From the NCBI RefSeq assembly GCF_003589595.1, contig NW_020653200.1:4305532-4369531 (forward strand): a stretch of DNA of 64,000 nucleotides, given 5' to 3'. Shown here in pieces: positions 38,901 through 49,191 of this stretch (its first letter is position 1; each line of letters opens with the position of its first letter). The position numbers and the translations under genes are program-made. The notes beneath the pieces were generated by a model. That model did not search any database. It was not told the origin of the DNA and saw nothing but the letters and a program-made list of their open reading frames with translations. The DNA is from Hyposmocoma kahamanoa (Eukaryota > Arthropoda > Insecta > Lepidoptera > Cosmopterigidae).

Positions 38901-41900
38901 CTGGTCTCCTTGTCATAACTAACGCAATTGCATTTCGGTAACTTTCGAGTTAGGGCCATTCCCATTATGTCGTAATGTTTTATTTGTCTGTCGCATCTAG
39001 CCTGATCCCTTATCACGACTATCAGTCGTGACTATGTCGAGGACTTTTATTTTATCCGTTTTTCCTACTAGGTCATGACGACAATTTGTCGGTTCACAGC
39101 AGCCGCCTTATTATTCGCACGACGGACTGTCGTCATATTTTTCTCGTGACGTTTTATTTATCGTCTGAAGACTGTCATTCTAGCTCTTCCCATTGTCACG
39201 CAGTCTGTCGTCGTAACGTCAAAAAAGTCGTGACCGACAGTTATACGTATTGTTCTATGTGTGAACAAATTCATTTAAATATACAAGCCACGACACTTTA
39301 AAACTGAACGACTATCTGTCGTCACGACATAATGGGAACGCGCCCATAGTGACACCTAAAGTTTTTTCATAGTAATGTTAAAATGTCAAGATTATGCTTA
39401 ACTATAAAACTGAAACTAAATAAGATATAAAAAAAATACCTTAATTAATAATTATTGTGTAGTGTACTTACTTATTCTTACTAATTCTATATATTCTTTG
39501 GTTGCACCCTGTTTGCATATCCCAAATTTGTATCCTAAGGCAGCCCAGAAGAAGTTGCTACATAGCAATAAGGCCGCCTATTGCTTATTATCTTACTATA
39601 TATATATATATACTTAACCCTTTCATGGACAGTAACGGCGTTTACCGTAAAAATTCGAATATGGACAATACGGGCTATCCCGTTTCGATATATGGGTCTT
39701 ATAAAAACTACTACGGGCTTTACCGTGCGTATTCCAAGTGCTTTCTTTATAGTTGCCGCCTACTGCTTCTCCATAGAGCAGTATCAACAATGTACTGACA
39801 AAATTGAACGATTTATTTGAGATACGTTTGTGGACGCTACACACATATTTAATAAGTGCACACCAAGACAGTACGGTGAATACCGACGTGTTTGTAAATC
39901 TCTAATTGCATAGTTTTTTACTAATTCAATAAACCAATAATGTGTACTGCAGAAACCCTATTCTATAATAAATAATAATGACCCGTGTTTTCACACTTAA
40001 AATCAGGTTAGTTAGGCAGGTGTTTTCCGCCAACTAGGTGAAAAGAATTACTTAATTTTCGTTTCAATTTGATGAATAACTAAACGATACATACAGTGTA
40101 TTATTAGTAATCAAAATCACCTCTCTTACTACTTTCCAAACTGTGATTTAATTATTCAAATGGTAAATAAATAACCTTCATCACTGCTTAAATATAATCA
40201 AATTAGTAATTGTTTCATTTGGTATTGTTAGTACATAATAACTTTTATTTAAATTTTTTATTGAATTCATATTCAGTTATATTTGTGAAATTACTCCACT
40301 AGTTTGTTATAATTATTAATACAAAGATCGAACACTCAGAAAAAAATCCTTCGATCCGGCCGTAGTCGAACCGACGTCTTCTAGCATACCGTGCCAGACG
40401 CTATACCAACTAAGCAATGGAGCGAACCAGCGGACCTCACGAATCTTTCTATGTGCTTGTTGTCGTGTCTTTGTATTTGCTTTTTCAACTACTTTTTAGT
40501 CGTAGCGCCATCTATGACAAATCTATGAAAGTTTTATCACCCAGTTAGTTACCTTTGCAGCTACCAGCCCTGGCGAGAGATATCGCTATTCACTGTATTT
40601 TAATTTTTTTATTGAATTGATATTCAATTATATTTGTGAAATTACTTACCACTATTACTACATATTACTTACAGAAAAAATTCCTTTGATCCGGCCGGAT
40701 CGAAGGAATTCGATCAAAAACTTAGTTGGTATAGCGTCTGGCACGGTATGCTAGAAGTTATCGGTTCGAATCCGGCCGGATCGAAGGAATTTTTTCTGAG
40801 TGTTCGATCTTTGTATTAATAATTATAACTTTTATTTGTCTTCTTGTACTGCAAGGGTTACGCTATTTTACGGTGAAAGCCGTTTTAATGTATACATTTA
40901 GACTTTTTTTGCTGAAATAAATCAAATAAAATCACTGTACTATTGTCACAGCCGTACTTACTTATGCACAAGAAACATTTGCAAGAACAGTTTGCAGTGC
41001 TGCTATGAATGTGACGGGATCAGCCGTCAGTGATAAAGCGTTATAATTATGTTGAATCAATATGGTCGCTACGGCATAAAGAAAAGTAGTGACTTTTGGT
41101 GTGCGGTATTATTTCAGTACTGTCCATGAAGAGGTTAAGTTATAATAAGGAGAGCAGTAGTTCATGAAACATGTAATCTTTAGAAATAAATTTACTGTAT
41201 TCAGTCAATCAATGCACTGTACATATGTTGGTAAAGTGAATGTGAACTTGTTTTTGTCACAGATTTTCCCAGACAAAGACGAATTGCTGAGAAACATGAT
41301 GGGTTTGCTGGGTAATGTGGCGGAGGTGGCAGAGTTGCGACCTCAGTTAATGGACAAAACTTTTCTCACCGTCTTCTACGATCTGTTGGATTCATCCAGT
41401 GATGGGATTGAGGTTATATTTTATAGAATTTCTTTATGACTTCCAAGTAGATATGTTTTTTTTATATTTATTAAAAAATAAGAGCGCTTTAACTTCCATC
41501 TCACCTGATGGAATGTGACGATGAGGTCGACGATGGAGCATGCACACCTAAATAATACCTATTCACTCTCACCTTGAAAAGACCCAAGCTATACCGTTCA
41601 GATATAACTGAATGTATTCTATAATACAATATTATCAAATAAATAATAATGAAAGTGTCAGGATCGTTGCAAGAGGGATGCTGTGGTCTTTACTTAAAAA
41701 GGGCGGGAAATGTATGTTACCTGATTACAACCCTATGGTAAATATATTCTTGTGGGTGCCGTAGAAGACTATTGGGGGATGAATTCTGGAAAGCAGGCAG
41801 CTGCACCGCCCTTTTCAACTTTACCACGATTGCATGTCGTGGTGATTTTATGATTTTTATGCTCCCGCAACTGTTATGCTGGTCATTTTGTGTACCAGTG

Positions 41901-44150
41901 CTCACTCCCTACCGCCTTATAGTTTTTAAAAATTTGTCGCCGTAAAGTGTAGGTGAAATGTACAGGTGAGCTACAACGCAGCAGGCGTGCTCGCGCACAT
42001 GGCGTCTGACGGTCCCGAGGCGTGGACCGTGGACGAACCTGCGCGAGACGCCGTACTGCAGCGTGTGGCCGCCGCCGTCGAACGGTGGGATTTACACGCC
42101 GAGAGAAATATCAACTATCGCTCTTTTGAGCCCATACTGAATTTGTTACATGCCCACCACACGCCACAGTGCCAACATTGGGCCGTTTGGGCGCTTGCCA
42201 ATCTTACTACTGTTTACCGTAAGTAATATTTTCACGTTTACCACTGCTTTCCGGTTTGTGTAGCATAAAAAATAAACAACTGTGCACCGGAGCAAATAAT
42301 AATACAGGATACTTAAATCTTTGTCAGCAACACCAGATACCAATTACCTGCTCTCAAATTAGGGAATTTCCTGTACTATGAGTACCATAGCAACGGAATT
42401 CACTCCAAAGTACTACTATCCAGAACACCCAAATTGATCCTACCGAGAATCGAACCGGGGACTTCCTCATCCAGCGCACAGTTCAAACCGTTGGGCCACC
42501 TAAGTCGGCGTTACATTACATTCGCAATTATCGTATACTAGCTGGTGTCCGCGACTTCGTCTGTGTAGAATAGTACTTCAAATAACTTACTGTACTATAC
42601 TAATTTTCATAATTTTGTTCTCCTTATAAACTTTCACATCCTTTACGATTTCTTTTTGTGACAAAAACTAACCTAAGTCCTTCACCTTGGGCCCATCTAC
42701 CTCTACCAAAATTCATCAAAATTGGTTCAGATTTAGGTGTCAAAACGTAACAGATAGACTCACTTTCGCATTTGTAGTATTAGATTAAAGTTATTAGATT
42801 AAAGATTGCCATACGGTGGCCGCTTACTATCACATGTTTGTCGAATTCTATCGCAAAATTTACTTAAATATTGTATATTAAATGTTTAAAATAAAGTCTG
42901 TTTCAATCCATTGTGCCGGAAAAGTAATTCGGTTTGGTTAAAATTCTAAAGCAATCACTCAGTAAATGGAGTAAGTAAAACATTCACGTATATTTTGAAG
43001 ATTTCACCAAGGTGAAATCAAGATATCAAGGAATCAGGATATCAAGATATTTCATCACTTTTTCCAACAATATTCATTGAATAACATTAAAATCTTATTT
43101 GAAAAATGTTAGTTCAAAAGTGAGGTTGTTTTTTAAATACAGATTTTTGAATAGTCTGTGGTTGAATAGGGCTGTACGGAAATTATTGATTCGGATCATT
43201 CAATTAAAGTTTTTGCAATCGATTAGTGAATCGAAAATTTAATCACACTCGAACGAATATCGAAGTATAACGATTGGAAGGAGGATTTAAAATTAGATTT
43301 CGGATATATGCTAAAATTTTTTTTTATAGGTTTGTAAGATAAAAATTCTAATCTCGTGTATGAAATATCATCACTTAGGGTCGTATTCTAGAACTCTACT
43401 CAATGCTCAAGTCAGGATTTGAGTATGGTTTAAAGCACTCGAAATCATACTCAAGTCCCTGCCATTAGGGTCGTATTTCTAGTGCTTGAAATCATACTCA
43501 GATCCTGACTTGAGCATTGAGTAGAGTTCTGGAATATGACCCTCAGTATTGAATAACATATTTTTTTAATGGTATCAGCAGCGAAATCGCAAAACCCATT
43601 TTATTGTTGTTATTGTTTAACTGCCTCTGTGGCCGAACGGTTACCATGCCGGACTGCCACGCAGAGGTCCCAGGTTCGATTCCCGGGCCGGGAGAAATAT
43701 TTGTATGACCTACATATCTTTCTCTCGTGAGTTTGGGTGTAAATTGTGGTTGTCTATATGTGTGTCCATGGCACCCGTGACACAGGGTTTCCCTAGTGCG
43801 GGGCTATGTTGAGTGTGGGTGTTATTATATTATATATTGTAAACTCATCAGTTGGCCATCACTAAACTGTCTATGTTCGGGTCAATGGTCTGTTTGTTTA
43901 CTTTTCTGGCACAATGGATTGGAAGACTGTAGTTGTATTTATCCGAATAATGTTTTTTACAGCCGAGAAGTACTGTGGCTTATTGGACGCCGAAGGTGGT
44001 CTTGTACAGCTCAAGGATCTACTGACGCACCCGGCCCCGTATGAGATGATCAAAGATCTAGCCTGCATTGTGATTGGCAACTACGCCAAGTTCAAGTACG
44101 CGGCGCGCAATGACCCTGATCCGCCGACGTCTAGTTCACCGGACAATTAA
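26988..44150 (+). CDS. zer1: Zer-1 homologue, Cullin-2 E3 ligase substrate receptor, 8 exons, 766 aa
   Basis: Exons: 26988-27998, 29093-29295, 29673-29844, 30069-30230, 36648-36809, 41263-41412, 41966-42218 and 43963-44150 (TAA); 2301 nt in frame. The start ATG has A at -3. The N-terminus (residues 1-65) carries a BC-box-like TLFDISMNYI and a Cul2-box-like ILPGEICERF. LRRs follow (about 80-330, for example LTHLDLSECTSAG, LRHLDIS and LVSLDISGTNL), then an ARM-type helical array from about 335 to the end (MWNVTDETPQNC, LLGNVAEVAELRPQLM, NINYRSFEPIL). Length and order match vertebrate ZER1, known to bind N-terminal glycine degrons for CRL2. W543, N544, D547 and N588 line up with the human pocket W552, N553, D556 and N597 at a constant offset of 9 (human numbers from memory). 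Oddities: Ser22 replaces the usual BC-box Cys, the exon 6 donor is weak (GTTATA), and introns 4 and 5 are 6.4 and 4.5 kb and packed with repeats. It acts as an adaptor, not a catalyst. Confidence 0.95.
31672..32041 (+). repeat. Repeat family A interrupted by a SINE
   Basis: Family A sequence (CATGGGACTTGTCAA ... CTGCAACTGTT) stops at about 31790 and resumes at about 32006 with ATGGATAGGCGTGTCGC and an A-rich end. The gap is filled by a complete SINE B. The SINE is therefore the younger insertion. Confidence 0.75.
31797..32000 (+). mobile_element. tRNA-derived SINE (family B)
   Basis: The tRNA-like head has box A TGGCCGAACGG and box B GTTCGATTTCC. A body follows (TTGTGATTGTCTATGTGTGT, GGCACCC, AGGGTTTCCCTAG), then a TTATTATTA tail. 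Other copies: 43617-43830 (+), 58632-58826 (-) and 32466-32655 (-). The box B match makes an RNA polymerase III origin likely. Confidence 0.8.
32466..32655 (-). mobile_element. tRNA-derived SINE (family B), diverged copy
   Basis: Reverse complement order of family B is seen: ACACTCAATATAGCCCCG, GGTGCCATCC, CACACATAGACACC, GAACCCGAGACGTCTGCGTG and GTTCGACCACGGAAGCAG. It is more diverged than the other copies. Confidence 0.65.
33285..33365. repeat. Interspersed repeat family H
   Basis: GCACTGGAGGCGATTTTCGA, ACAAAAATGTGCAG and GTTGTCCGTAC resemble the stretch at about 50195-50300 (GCATGGAGGCGATATTCGA, ACAAACGTGTGTAG). Two copies only; type unknown. Confidence 0.4.
33975..34155 (-). mobile_element. 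tRNA-headed SINE (family C), rearranged head
   Basis: The tail and body match the 18330-18520 copy (TCTGATCC, CTCGTGTTATGGAA, ACACCCGAGACAATATTG, ACCCGGCCG). The tRNA-like head contains a self-complementary GTCCCGGGTTCGAACCCGGGAC at about 34117-34138, a 22 bp palindrome. Confidence 0.65.
36121..36372. mobile_element. MITE with perfect 25 bp inverted ends
   Basis: CTTACTTTCTCAAACTCGTA (continuing TCTTA) at 36121-36145 is exactly complementary to 36348-36372. Weaker complementarity extends about 10 bp outward on each side. No frame lies inside. It sits 276 bp upstream of zer-1 exon 5. Confidence 0.75.
38187..38497 (-). repeat. Repeat family A, near full-length inverted copy
   Basis: It runs from the poly-T edge and ATAACATCAAGTGACGGGAC to GAGCAGCTCTACTGCTAC. 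It is one of the two most complete copies in the window. Confidence 0.8.
38510..38735 (-). repeat. Interspersed repeat family F
   Basis: It is the reverse complement of about 51690-51890: CATCTATTTGCCAAGTTTTA, TTGAAATCGGTTACCGG, GATTCATCCCCTAGTTTG and AAAGTCGGTTCACAAATG. A shorter copy is at 1495-1590. No coding; probably a non-autonomous element or LINE tail. Confidence 0.65.
38952..39345. mobile_element. CGAC-rich MITE, copy 1
   Basis: The ends AGGGCCATTCCCATTATGTC and GACATAATGGGAACGCGCCC are inverted repeats. The interior is packed with CGACTGTCGT/TGTCGTGACG motifs in both orientations. The same element, inverted, is at 57904-58311. No transposase frame is present. Confidence 0.75.
39618..41134. 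mobile_element. piggyBac-like non-autonomous element with TTAA ends, carrying nested repeats
   Basis: The left end is TTAA|CCCTTTCATGGACAGTA (39614-39617 then 39618) and the right end is TACTGTCCATGAAGAGG|TTAA (41135-41138). TTAA duplication plus CCC/GGG-type ends are the hallmark of the piggyBac superfamily. The last base set is GAGG rather than AGGG, one change from ideal. A 208 bp relative is at 48349-48556. The interior contains an inverted pair of tRNA-like repeats (40240-40840) and no intact transposase. It ends 128 bp upstream of zer-1 exon 6. Confidence 0.7.
40240..40840. repeat. Inverted pair of a tRNA-like SINE (family D)
   Basis: The left half (minus) has AATTATTAATACAAAGATCG, AACACTCAGAAAAAAATCC, TTCGATCCGGCCG and GTGCCAGACGCTATACCAAC. 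The right half (plus) has TTGGTATAGCGTCTGGCAC, CGGTTCGAATCCGGCC, then TCTGAGTGTTCGATCTTTG. The right copy also carries a duplicated GATCCGGCCGGATCGAAGGA palindrome at 40688-40709. A third diverged copy is near 44440-44620. The pair can fold into a long hairpin. Confidence 0.7.
41484..41605 (+). repeat. Interspersed repeat family E, second copy
   Basis: It matches 18708-18905 from CCATCTCACCTGATGGAA to CACCTTGAAAAG. It lies 71 bp after zer-1 exon 6, in intron 6. Confidence 0.65.
42432..42513 (-). mobile_element. tRNA-headed SINE head (another family)
   Basis: On - it reads GGTGGCCCAACGG (box A-like), CTGTGCGCTGGATGAG and CCCCGGTTCGATTCTCGG (box B). The same CTGTGCGCTGGATGAG core occurs at 59391-59462 on +. 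The body extends left to about 42355 and overlaps the start of zer-1 intron 7 sequence. Confidence 0.6.
42537..42783 (+). repeat. RTE-type LINE/SINE tail
   Basis: It begins TACTAGCTGGTGTCCGCGAC and ends TCACTTTCGCATTTGTAGTA, with AAAATTGGTTCAG and GTAACAGATAGACTC between. This order is common in lepidopteran and other arthropod RTE-derived repeats (recognised from memory). Confidence 0.6.
43378..43543. mobile_element. Fold-back MITE in zer-1 intron 7
   Basis: AGGGTCGTATTCTAGAACTC at the left pairs with GAGTTCTGGAATATGACCCT at the right, and the pairing continues inward through CAATGCTCAAGTCAGGAT. A third GGGTCGTATTTCTAG segment in the middle (about 43468) suggests a rearranged or double element. 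Confidence 0.75.
43617..43830 (+). mobile_element. tRNA-derived SINE (family B), best-preserved copy
   Basis: The head reads GCCTCTGTGGCCGAACGGTT, then GTTCGATTCCCGGGCCGGGA, with intact A and B boxes. The body ends in TTATTATATTA. It lies 132 bp upstream of the last zer-1 exon. Confidence 0.85.
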
Positions 44151-46459
44151 CTAATGGAGTTCTTTGAGGAGATTACTCCTCACGTGGAAGAGTAGCAGTC
44201 TTGAGCTGTGAAAACCACAGGCTCTCACTGTGCGCCATCGTTTTCGTCACCCGTCACTTTCACCTGTTCAATTGATATGTTGAGCAAAATAACACACACA
44301 GTGGAGCCAAAATGCTCTATTCGCATGAATGAACTAAGTGAAACAATACAAAGAAACTTGAAAATCAACACCACAGGTACACTGTGTTAGTACAATAAGT
44401 AAATTATTGGTGGCGCCCGCAACTATCTATACTAATTGATTTTTATTGAATATCACTATGTATTTTATGGGAAATTACTCCACTTGTTTATTATAGTTAT
44501 TCAATTAAAAATTCAATTAAGTTATCAAATTCCTTCGATCTGACAGGACTAGAACCTGCGTCTATATCAAACCAGGGCCAGGTTTTTGTATTAATAATTT
44601 ATCTACACATATAAATCGTTCATCACAACTAGCCGGATATGATGTTTTATCGAGCTTAAAATTACCCTTCGAAACAAACATGTTTTTAACTAACAAAACG
44701 AGAATTTTAACGAGTTTGTGTGTACCTCCTAGAGCTCTGTAGTATAATAATTATGTAGTACTAATTAAAACAGGAAGAAGTTTTAAAAAAATAATATATT
44801 AATAATAATGTAAGTAAATCTTGTTTATGGCTTCAGTAAATATTAGCTTAAAAAATTTTAGTGATGTAATGTGTATTATATTATTGTTATCGTGATTTAC
44901 TCATAACAGTACATTTACAGGAACGAGCAGAAATTATAAAGTTACATGTATAGAGCTTAGCATGCGACGGCAGCTAGCAGTAGCTTGTATAAAGTTTTCA
45001 CTCGTGTAAGAGCTAAATGAAGCTGTTTAGATTTAAAATGTAAATTTAAGGACTCTTCAAACTGAGACGAATCTGACATCCCGTAACAGCAGATTTTCAT
45101 TTCGTTGCAAGAATGTGGCGGCCACTCACCCATTTTTTACACGTAAATCTACCTTATAAATAAAAATAATACCTAAAAAAAGTTACAATCATTATTAAGC
45201 GTTTTTCAATTTCAATTCAACATTACAATGACAAGGAAGTAACCAATCAGTTAACCTGTCGGCGCATTATTGAGCCTTTTAACGTTTTTGATATAAAGTG
45301 ACTTTGACATAAATATGGTGGAGTTTAATTAATTTACGATTCCAAGTGTACTTTGCTTACCTATGAATTAAAGATGATTTCAAGTTTGATTTTTTTGACA
45401 AAGTCAATAAATTAATTAAACAGGTAGCCAGTCGGTAGCACTTGATCGGTTAGTTTCTTGACATTGACATATCCTCTCGTCGTTTAGTGAAATTGAAATT
45501 GAGAAATATTGTAATTTACTTGTGTAATAATTAGTGATCTTATATTTGGCCGCTTATTACCTAAACTTTGTGGTTTTTACCGCCCACGAAGAAGTAATAT
45601 GGACATATTATTTGATCGATCACTAGTAATAATAAATAGATATAATTTGTGTCGTGGAAATAAGACTCACTTACGTACATAGAATTAATTACACGTAAAT
45701 CAGTAATTAATACGTCCTTAGATCATACAACACGGGAAACACTAAGCATTATTTCTCAAAGAAATCTTTCTGCCATTCATTGAGATACCGCTGCTCTACT
45801 GGGCACTTCTACAGACAAACAGGTGCACTCAAATGCTCTATCGAGTTGTGTCACTATGGTCTCACACAAACAAAATTAGATTACACTAAAAAGGGCCTTG
45901 GGCGATTCCTGTGGGTGAGTGAGTCAAATGAAATTACACTAATTGTCGGGCGTATTCATCACAAACTAAAAATACAAGGGCAGCTTGGTTCCGAACCATA
46001 ATTGATGCGAGTTAGTGTTTGTAGTCAGTTAGAGAAACTTATGAATTTTACATGGAAATAACGTAATTTCACTTCAATTTAAGTATTATAATAATCTCTA
46101 TAATTTGGAGTTGAGCTACCACAGTAATTATCACTGTGTCAATGCAAAGTGATTTTATAAGCTTCATTTGTTCCTTGTGAAAATTCATGGCTTTGAACCG
46201 TTCTATCTTGGAATAAGTATGGTTTAGGAGATGAGCGCCCTTGTATATGTGCCCTTATATTAAGTTTTAGATCGGTAATTCAACATTTGGAAACTGTTCG
46301 AATGTCTCGAAATATTTTCTATGTAATAAATTGAATCAATCATCGACGGTCGTGAAAGAAATATGTTAAAATAAAAAACTAGTAATTAATAAAAAAAAAA
46401 TACTTTAATGTGGAATGTAATTCCATCCTTGGCTAAACTTGATGTTGAATAGGCTTAGC

Positions 46460-46522
46460 GCCCAGTTGCACGACGCGAGTTTTACCGCCCAGTTGCACGA
46501 CGCGAGTTTTACCGCCCAGTTA
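46460..46522. repeat. 27 bp tandem repeat, 2.3 copies
   Basis: GCCCAGTTGCACGACGCGAG plus TTTTACC is repeated identically at 46460-46486 (first base aside) and 46487-46513, followed by a partial third unit. Exact identity suggests a recent duplication. Confidence 0.8.
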
Positions 46523-46855
46523 CCATGCTTTCACGTATATTACTGGCGACTCTGAATTCTATTTACTAGGCAACAACATTTAAATACCTCGGAATAATAC
46601 AACCGCGCGGTCGCCACGTAGACCAAAGACTAACCAGTACCGCCCGCGCGTCTGTGACGCTCATTTAAATTAAAACGTAAATTCTAAATAAATAGAGCCT
46701 ATTTTGCCATGACAGTTAGATGCACGAGGTCGCTACGCGGTGTGAGCGCGTTGAAATTCGTGCGCATCGCTCTTCATGGGAACGTTTCTTGTACTCCCCG
46801 TGTCATGTTGGCCAACAAGATAATCAGTGGATGTACACATACACATTTACAAATA

Positions 46856-46931
46856 CTGCCCTCCTAACGAAAAAAGGCACAACTATGCGTACTTTATACA
46901 GCAGTTGTGCCTTTTTTCGTTCTGAGGGCAG
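46856..46931. mobile_element. 76 bp hairpin MITE, copy 1
   Basis: CTGCCCTCCTAACGAAAAAA and GGCACAACT pair with AGTTGTGCC, TTTTTTCGTTCTGAGGGCAG, with two mismatches over 29 bp. The flanks share AATA. A second copy is at 52619-52702. Confidence 0.8.
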
Positions 46932-47865
46932 AATACAAGTGAGTGCGCGGATTTGAAGGTTCCAATGCAAGAAACATACTGTAATGAATAAACAAAAGAA
47001 TAAATACAGCGAATACGTAATAGATTGAACTACTATATATTTCTTGTACAAATTGTTAATATAACACGACCATTCTCATGAAAGTTTATGCCCATGTTAT
47101 CAAGTGTTGCATAAACAATGTTCAAGCTCCCATTTATAGTTGGTTACTGTACACATACGACCGTCTGCTATCTATAATAATAAATGTTTTTTTTATAAAT
47201 AATTATTTATTTGTAAGTATCTCATTTATAACAAATTACTGCACTGCAATCAACTGCGTAGTGTGTATATGATAATACTATGTTTACATAACATCTTTTT
47301 GTCGGCGTAGAAACTTCGATATCGTGTCGTATGGTGTCATCTAGTTTGAAAACGCCTTTATCTGTGATTTTTCAGCCATCCAGTTGTGGTACAGACATTT
47401 TAATATGGCTCTTGTGTGTAATAAGTTTTCGGGCGTAAATTTTATTTTAAAATCACATACGAAAGATTGACTTAACCAGAACTCGCACCGAAACGCCAAA
47501 GTTGACACATTTGACTTTTAAGCTGAGAATCGTATGGACTCACATGTGCCCGTTGCGATTCAGGCGTTGTAGTAGTAGGCTTTGGAAGCTCCTTTTCGCT
47601 ATTGTCTATAGTTAAAAGAAAACTTATTTCAATCCAATAAAAAAAACAAATAAGAATAAGTAAAATCATGAATTTGTTTTCGATAGGTTTTAAACTGTCT
47701 TTTTATTATTGTCTAGTATTCTATAGAGTGTAAGGCCTATGAGCTTTGCTCGTACATGTGGCTTTATAAAAAAAAATCTAAGCACAGGACTTTGCGCGTC
47801 TAACAAAAATTAAAAACTTTCCGTACACACTGTATGTCATTTTAAACAAACTATGTAAATTATCA

Positions 47866-47970
47866 TCAGCCTATCGCAGCCCACTGCCGGACATAGGCCT
47901 CTCCCAAAGTGCGCCATTTTGCCCGGTACTCAGCTTGTCGCGTCCATCTGCTGTCAGATAGACTTATGAC
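47866..47970 (+). repeat. RTE-type LINE fragment
   Basis: ATCAGCCTATCGCAGCCCAC, TGCCGGACATAGGCCTCTCC and CGTCCATCTGCTGTCAGATA form a segment very common in Lepidoptera (recognised from memory). It is short and not coding. Confidence 0.65.
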
Positions 47971-48348
47971 GATGATGTAAATAATAAATTGTAACAAAAA
48001 AGAACTCTAATGTATAGCGGGTAAATAAATATAAATTCTATTTAAGTCTTCAATATTGGATTGTTTCGTACTGAGGTTGTCCAGAGTACACAATATGTCG
48101 CTGATAAAATTATTGTTCAAGCAAATAATTGTTATTTTTTTCTTATCTGTAATAGGTATTTGTCGCTCCGTACATTTATTATATATCCGTTTTTCTGTGC
48201 TGTATTTTATAAACCTAAAGGCCGGCTCACACAGCGCAAGTTTTACCGTTGCGTTTACTTATACAACATAAGCCGTGGATAACGGTACCATGTGCTGGCA
48301 GTGATGTGCTGTACATTTCAATACTTGAGCGTGTAGACGGAACTTTAA

Positions 48349-48556
48349 CCCGTTCATGGGCAATAACAGCGTTTGCCGTAAAATGGAATGTAGAATATGA
48401 TAGTTGTGGTACTCCGTTTTTTATATGGATATCAAAAACAAACACTAAAAAGGACAAAATGCAATGAACATTTTATTTAGAATCAATATAAGGCGCACAA
48501 AGAAAAGTAGTTACATTTTTGTGTGCGGTACTATTTAAGTACTACCCATGAAAGGG
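48349..48556. mobile_element. piggyBac-like MITE, 208 bp, TTAA-flanked
   Basis: TTAA (48345-48348) is followed by CCCGTTCATGGGCAATAA; the right end is TACTACCCATGAAAGGG then TTAA (48557-48560). The 3' part (AAAGAAAAGTAGT, GTGTGCGGTACTATTT) matches the right end of the 39618-41134 element, so this is a deletion derivative of the same family. Confidence 0.8.
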
Positions 48557-48856
48557 TTAAACCATCTACCGAAGGCGGCGAGGAGATATGTGTTTAAACA
48601 ACTAATATTATTATATTTTTTATATTTTCAGCCAGCGGAATGATGTCAATGTATTTTTTCTTGAGTGTACAAATACATAAGTTCGAGTGATAACCTTATA
48701 TTTACTCGGCTCATTTTCCATTAATAATAGCGTTCTGTTTATTTTTTTACTTATGTGTTTATTATTTATTGTGTTATGCGTTTATTTCTTTTTTGTTTAG
48801 GTAATAAAAAGCTGGACAGCAGCATTATGCTAAATGGTAAAAAAGCAGTATAATTT

Positions 48857-49191
48857 AGGCTTAATTTTTAATTTACATTGATGCGGAACGGAATAGAAGC
48901 GACAATTTCGCCTTACCGCGAGCATTTAAGCATTACCGCGAATGCTCGATCATTCCAGCGACAACGTCTGGATGTTGTTGTGTTTCGTCGTACGGTAAAC
49001 CGTTACACTGCGCCTGCCATCGCGCCACTTCGCATGGATTCGCCAGGCGTTGCCGTCGGCGGCTGCGGAATTTTCGCGAATGCGCGAGCATTCTCGAACA
49101 TGCGCAAGAAGTCCGCGGAAGACGTGCTACGTATAATATCGTTATAAAAATTCGCTTCCATTCCGTTCCGCCGCAATGTAAATTGAGCCTA
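48857..49191. mobile_element. MITE with inverted ends, GC-richer core
   Basis: The left end, AGGCTTAATTTTTAATTTAC then GCGGAACGGAATAGAAGC, pairs with the right end GCTTCCATTCCGTTCCGCCG then AATTGAGCCT. The core is CpG-rich with GCGAATGCGCGAGCATTC-type internal palindromes. No transposase frame. Confidence 0.7.

Larger units (their letters stand above)
36810..41262. other. zer-1 intron 5 (4.5 kb)
   Basis: The intron holds repeat A (38187-38497), repeat F in minus orientation (38510-38735), a family G fragment (38770-38870), a CGAC-rich MITE (38952-39345) and a piggyBac-like element (39618-41134). Positions 36830-38150 show nothing recognisable. Confidence 0.7.

Noticed and set aside
43619..43690. 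True tRNA gene
   Set aside because: A and B boxes are present but the acceptor stem does not pair, and a SINE body and tail follow; there are four copies in the window.
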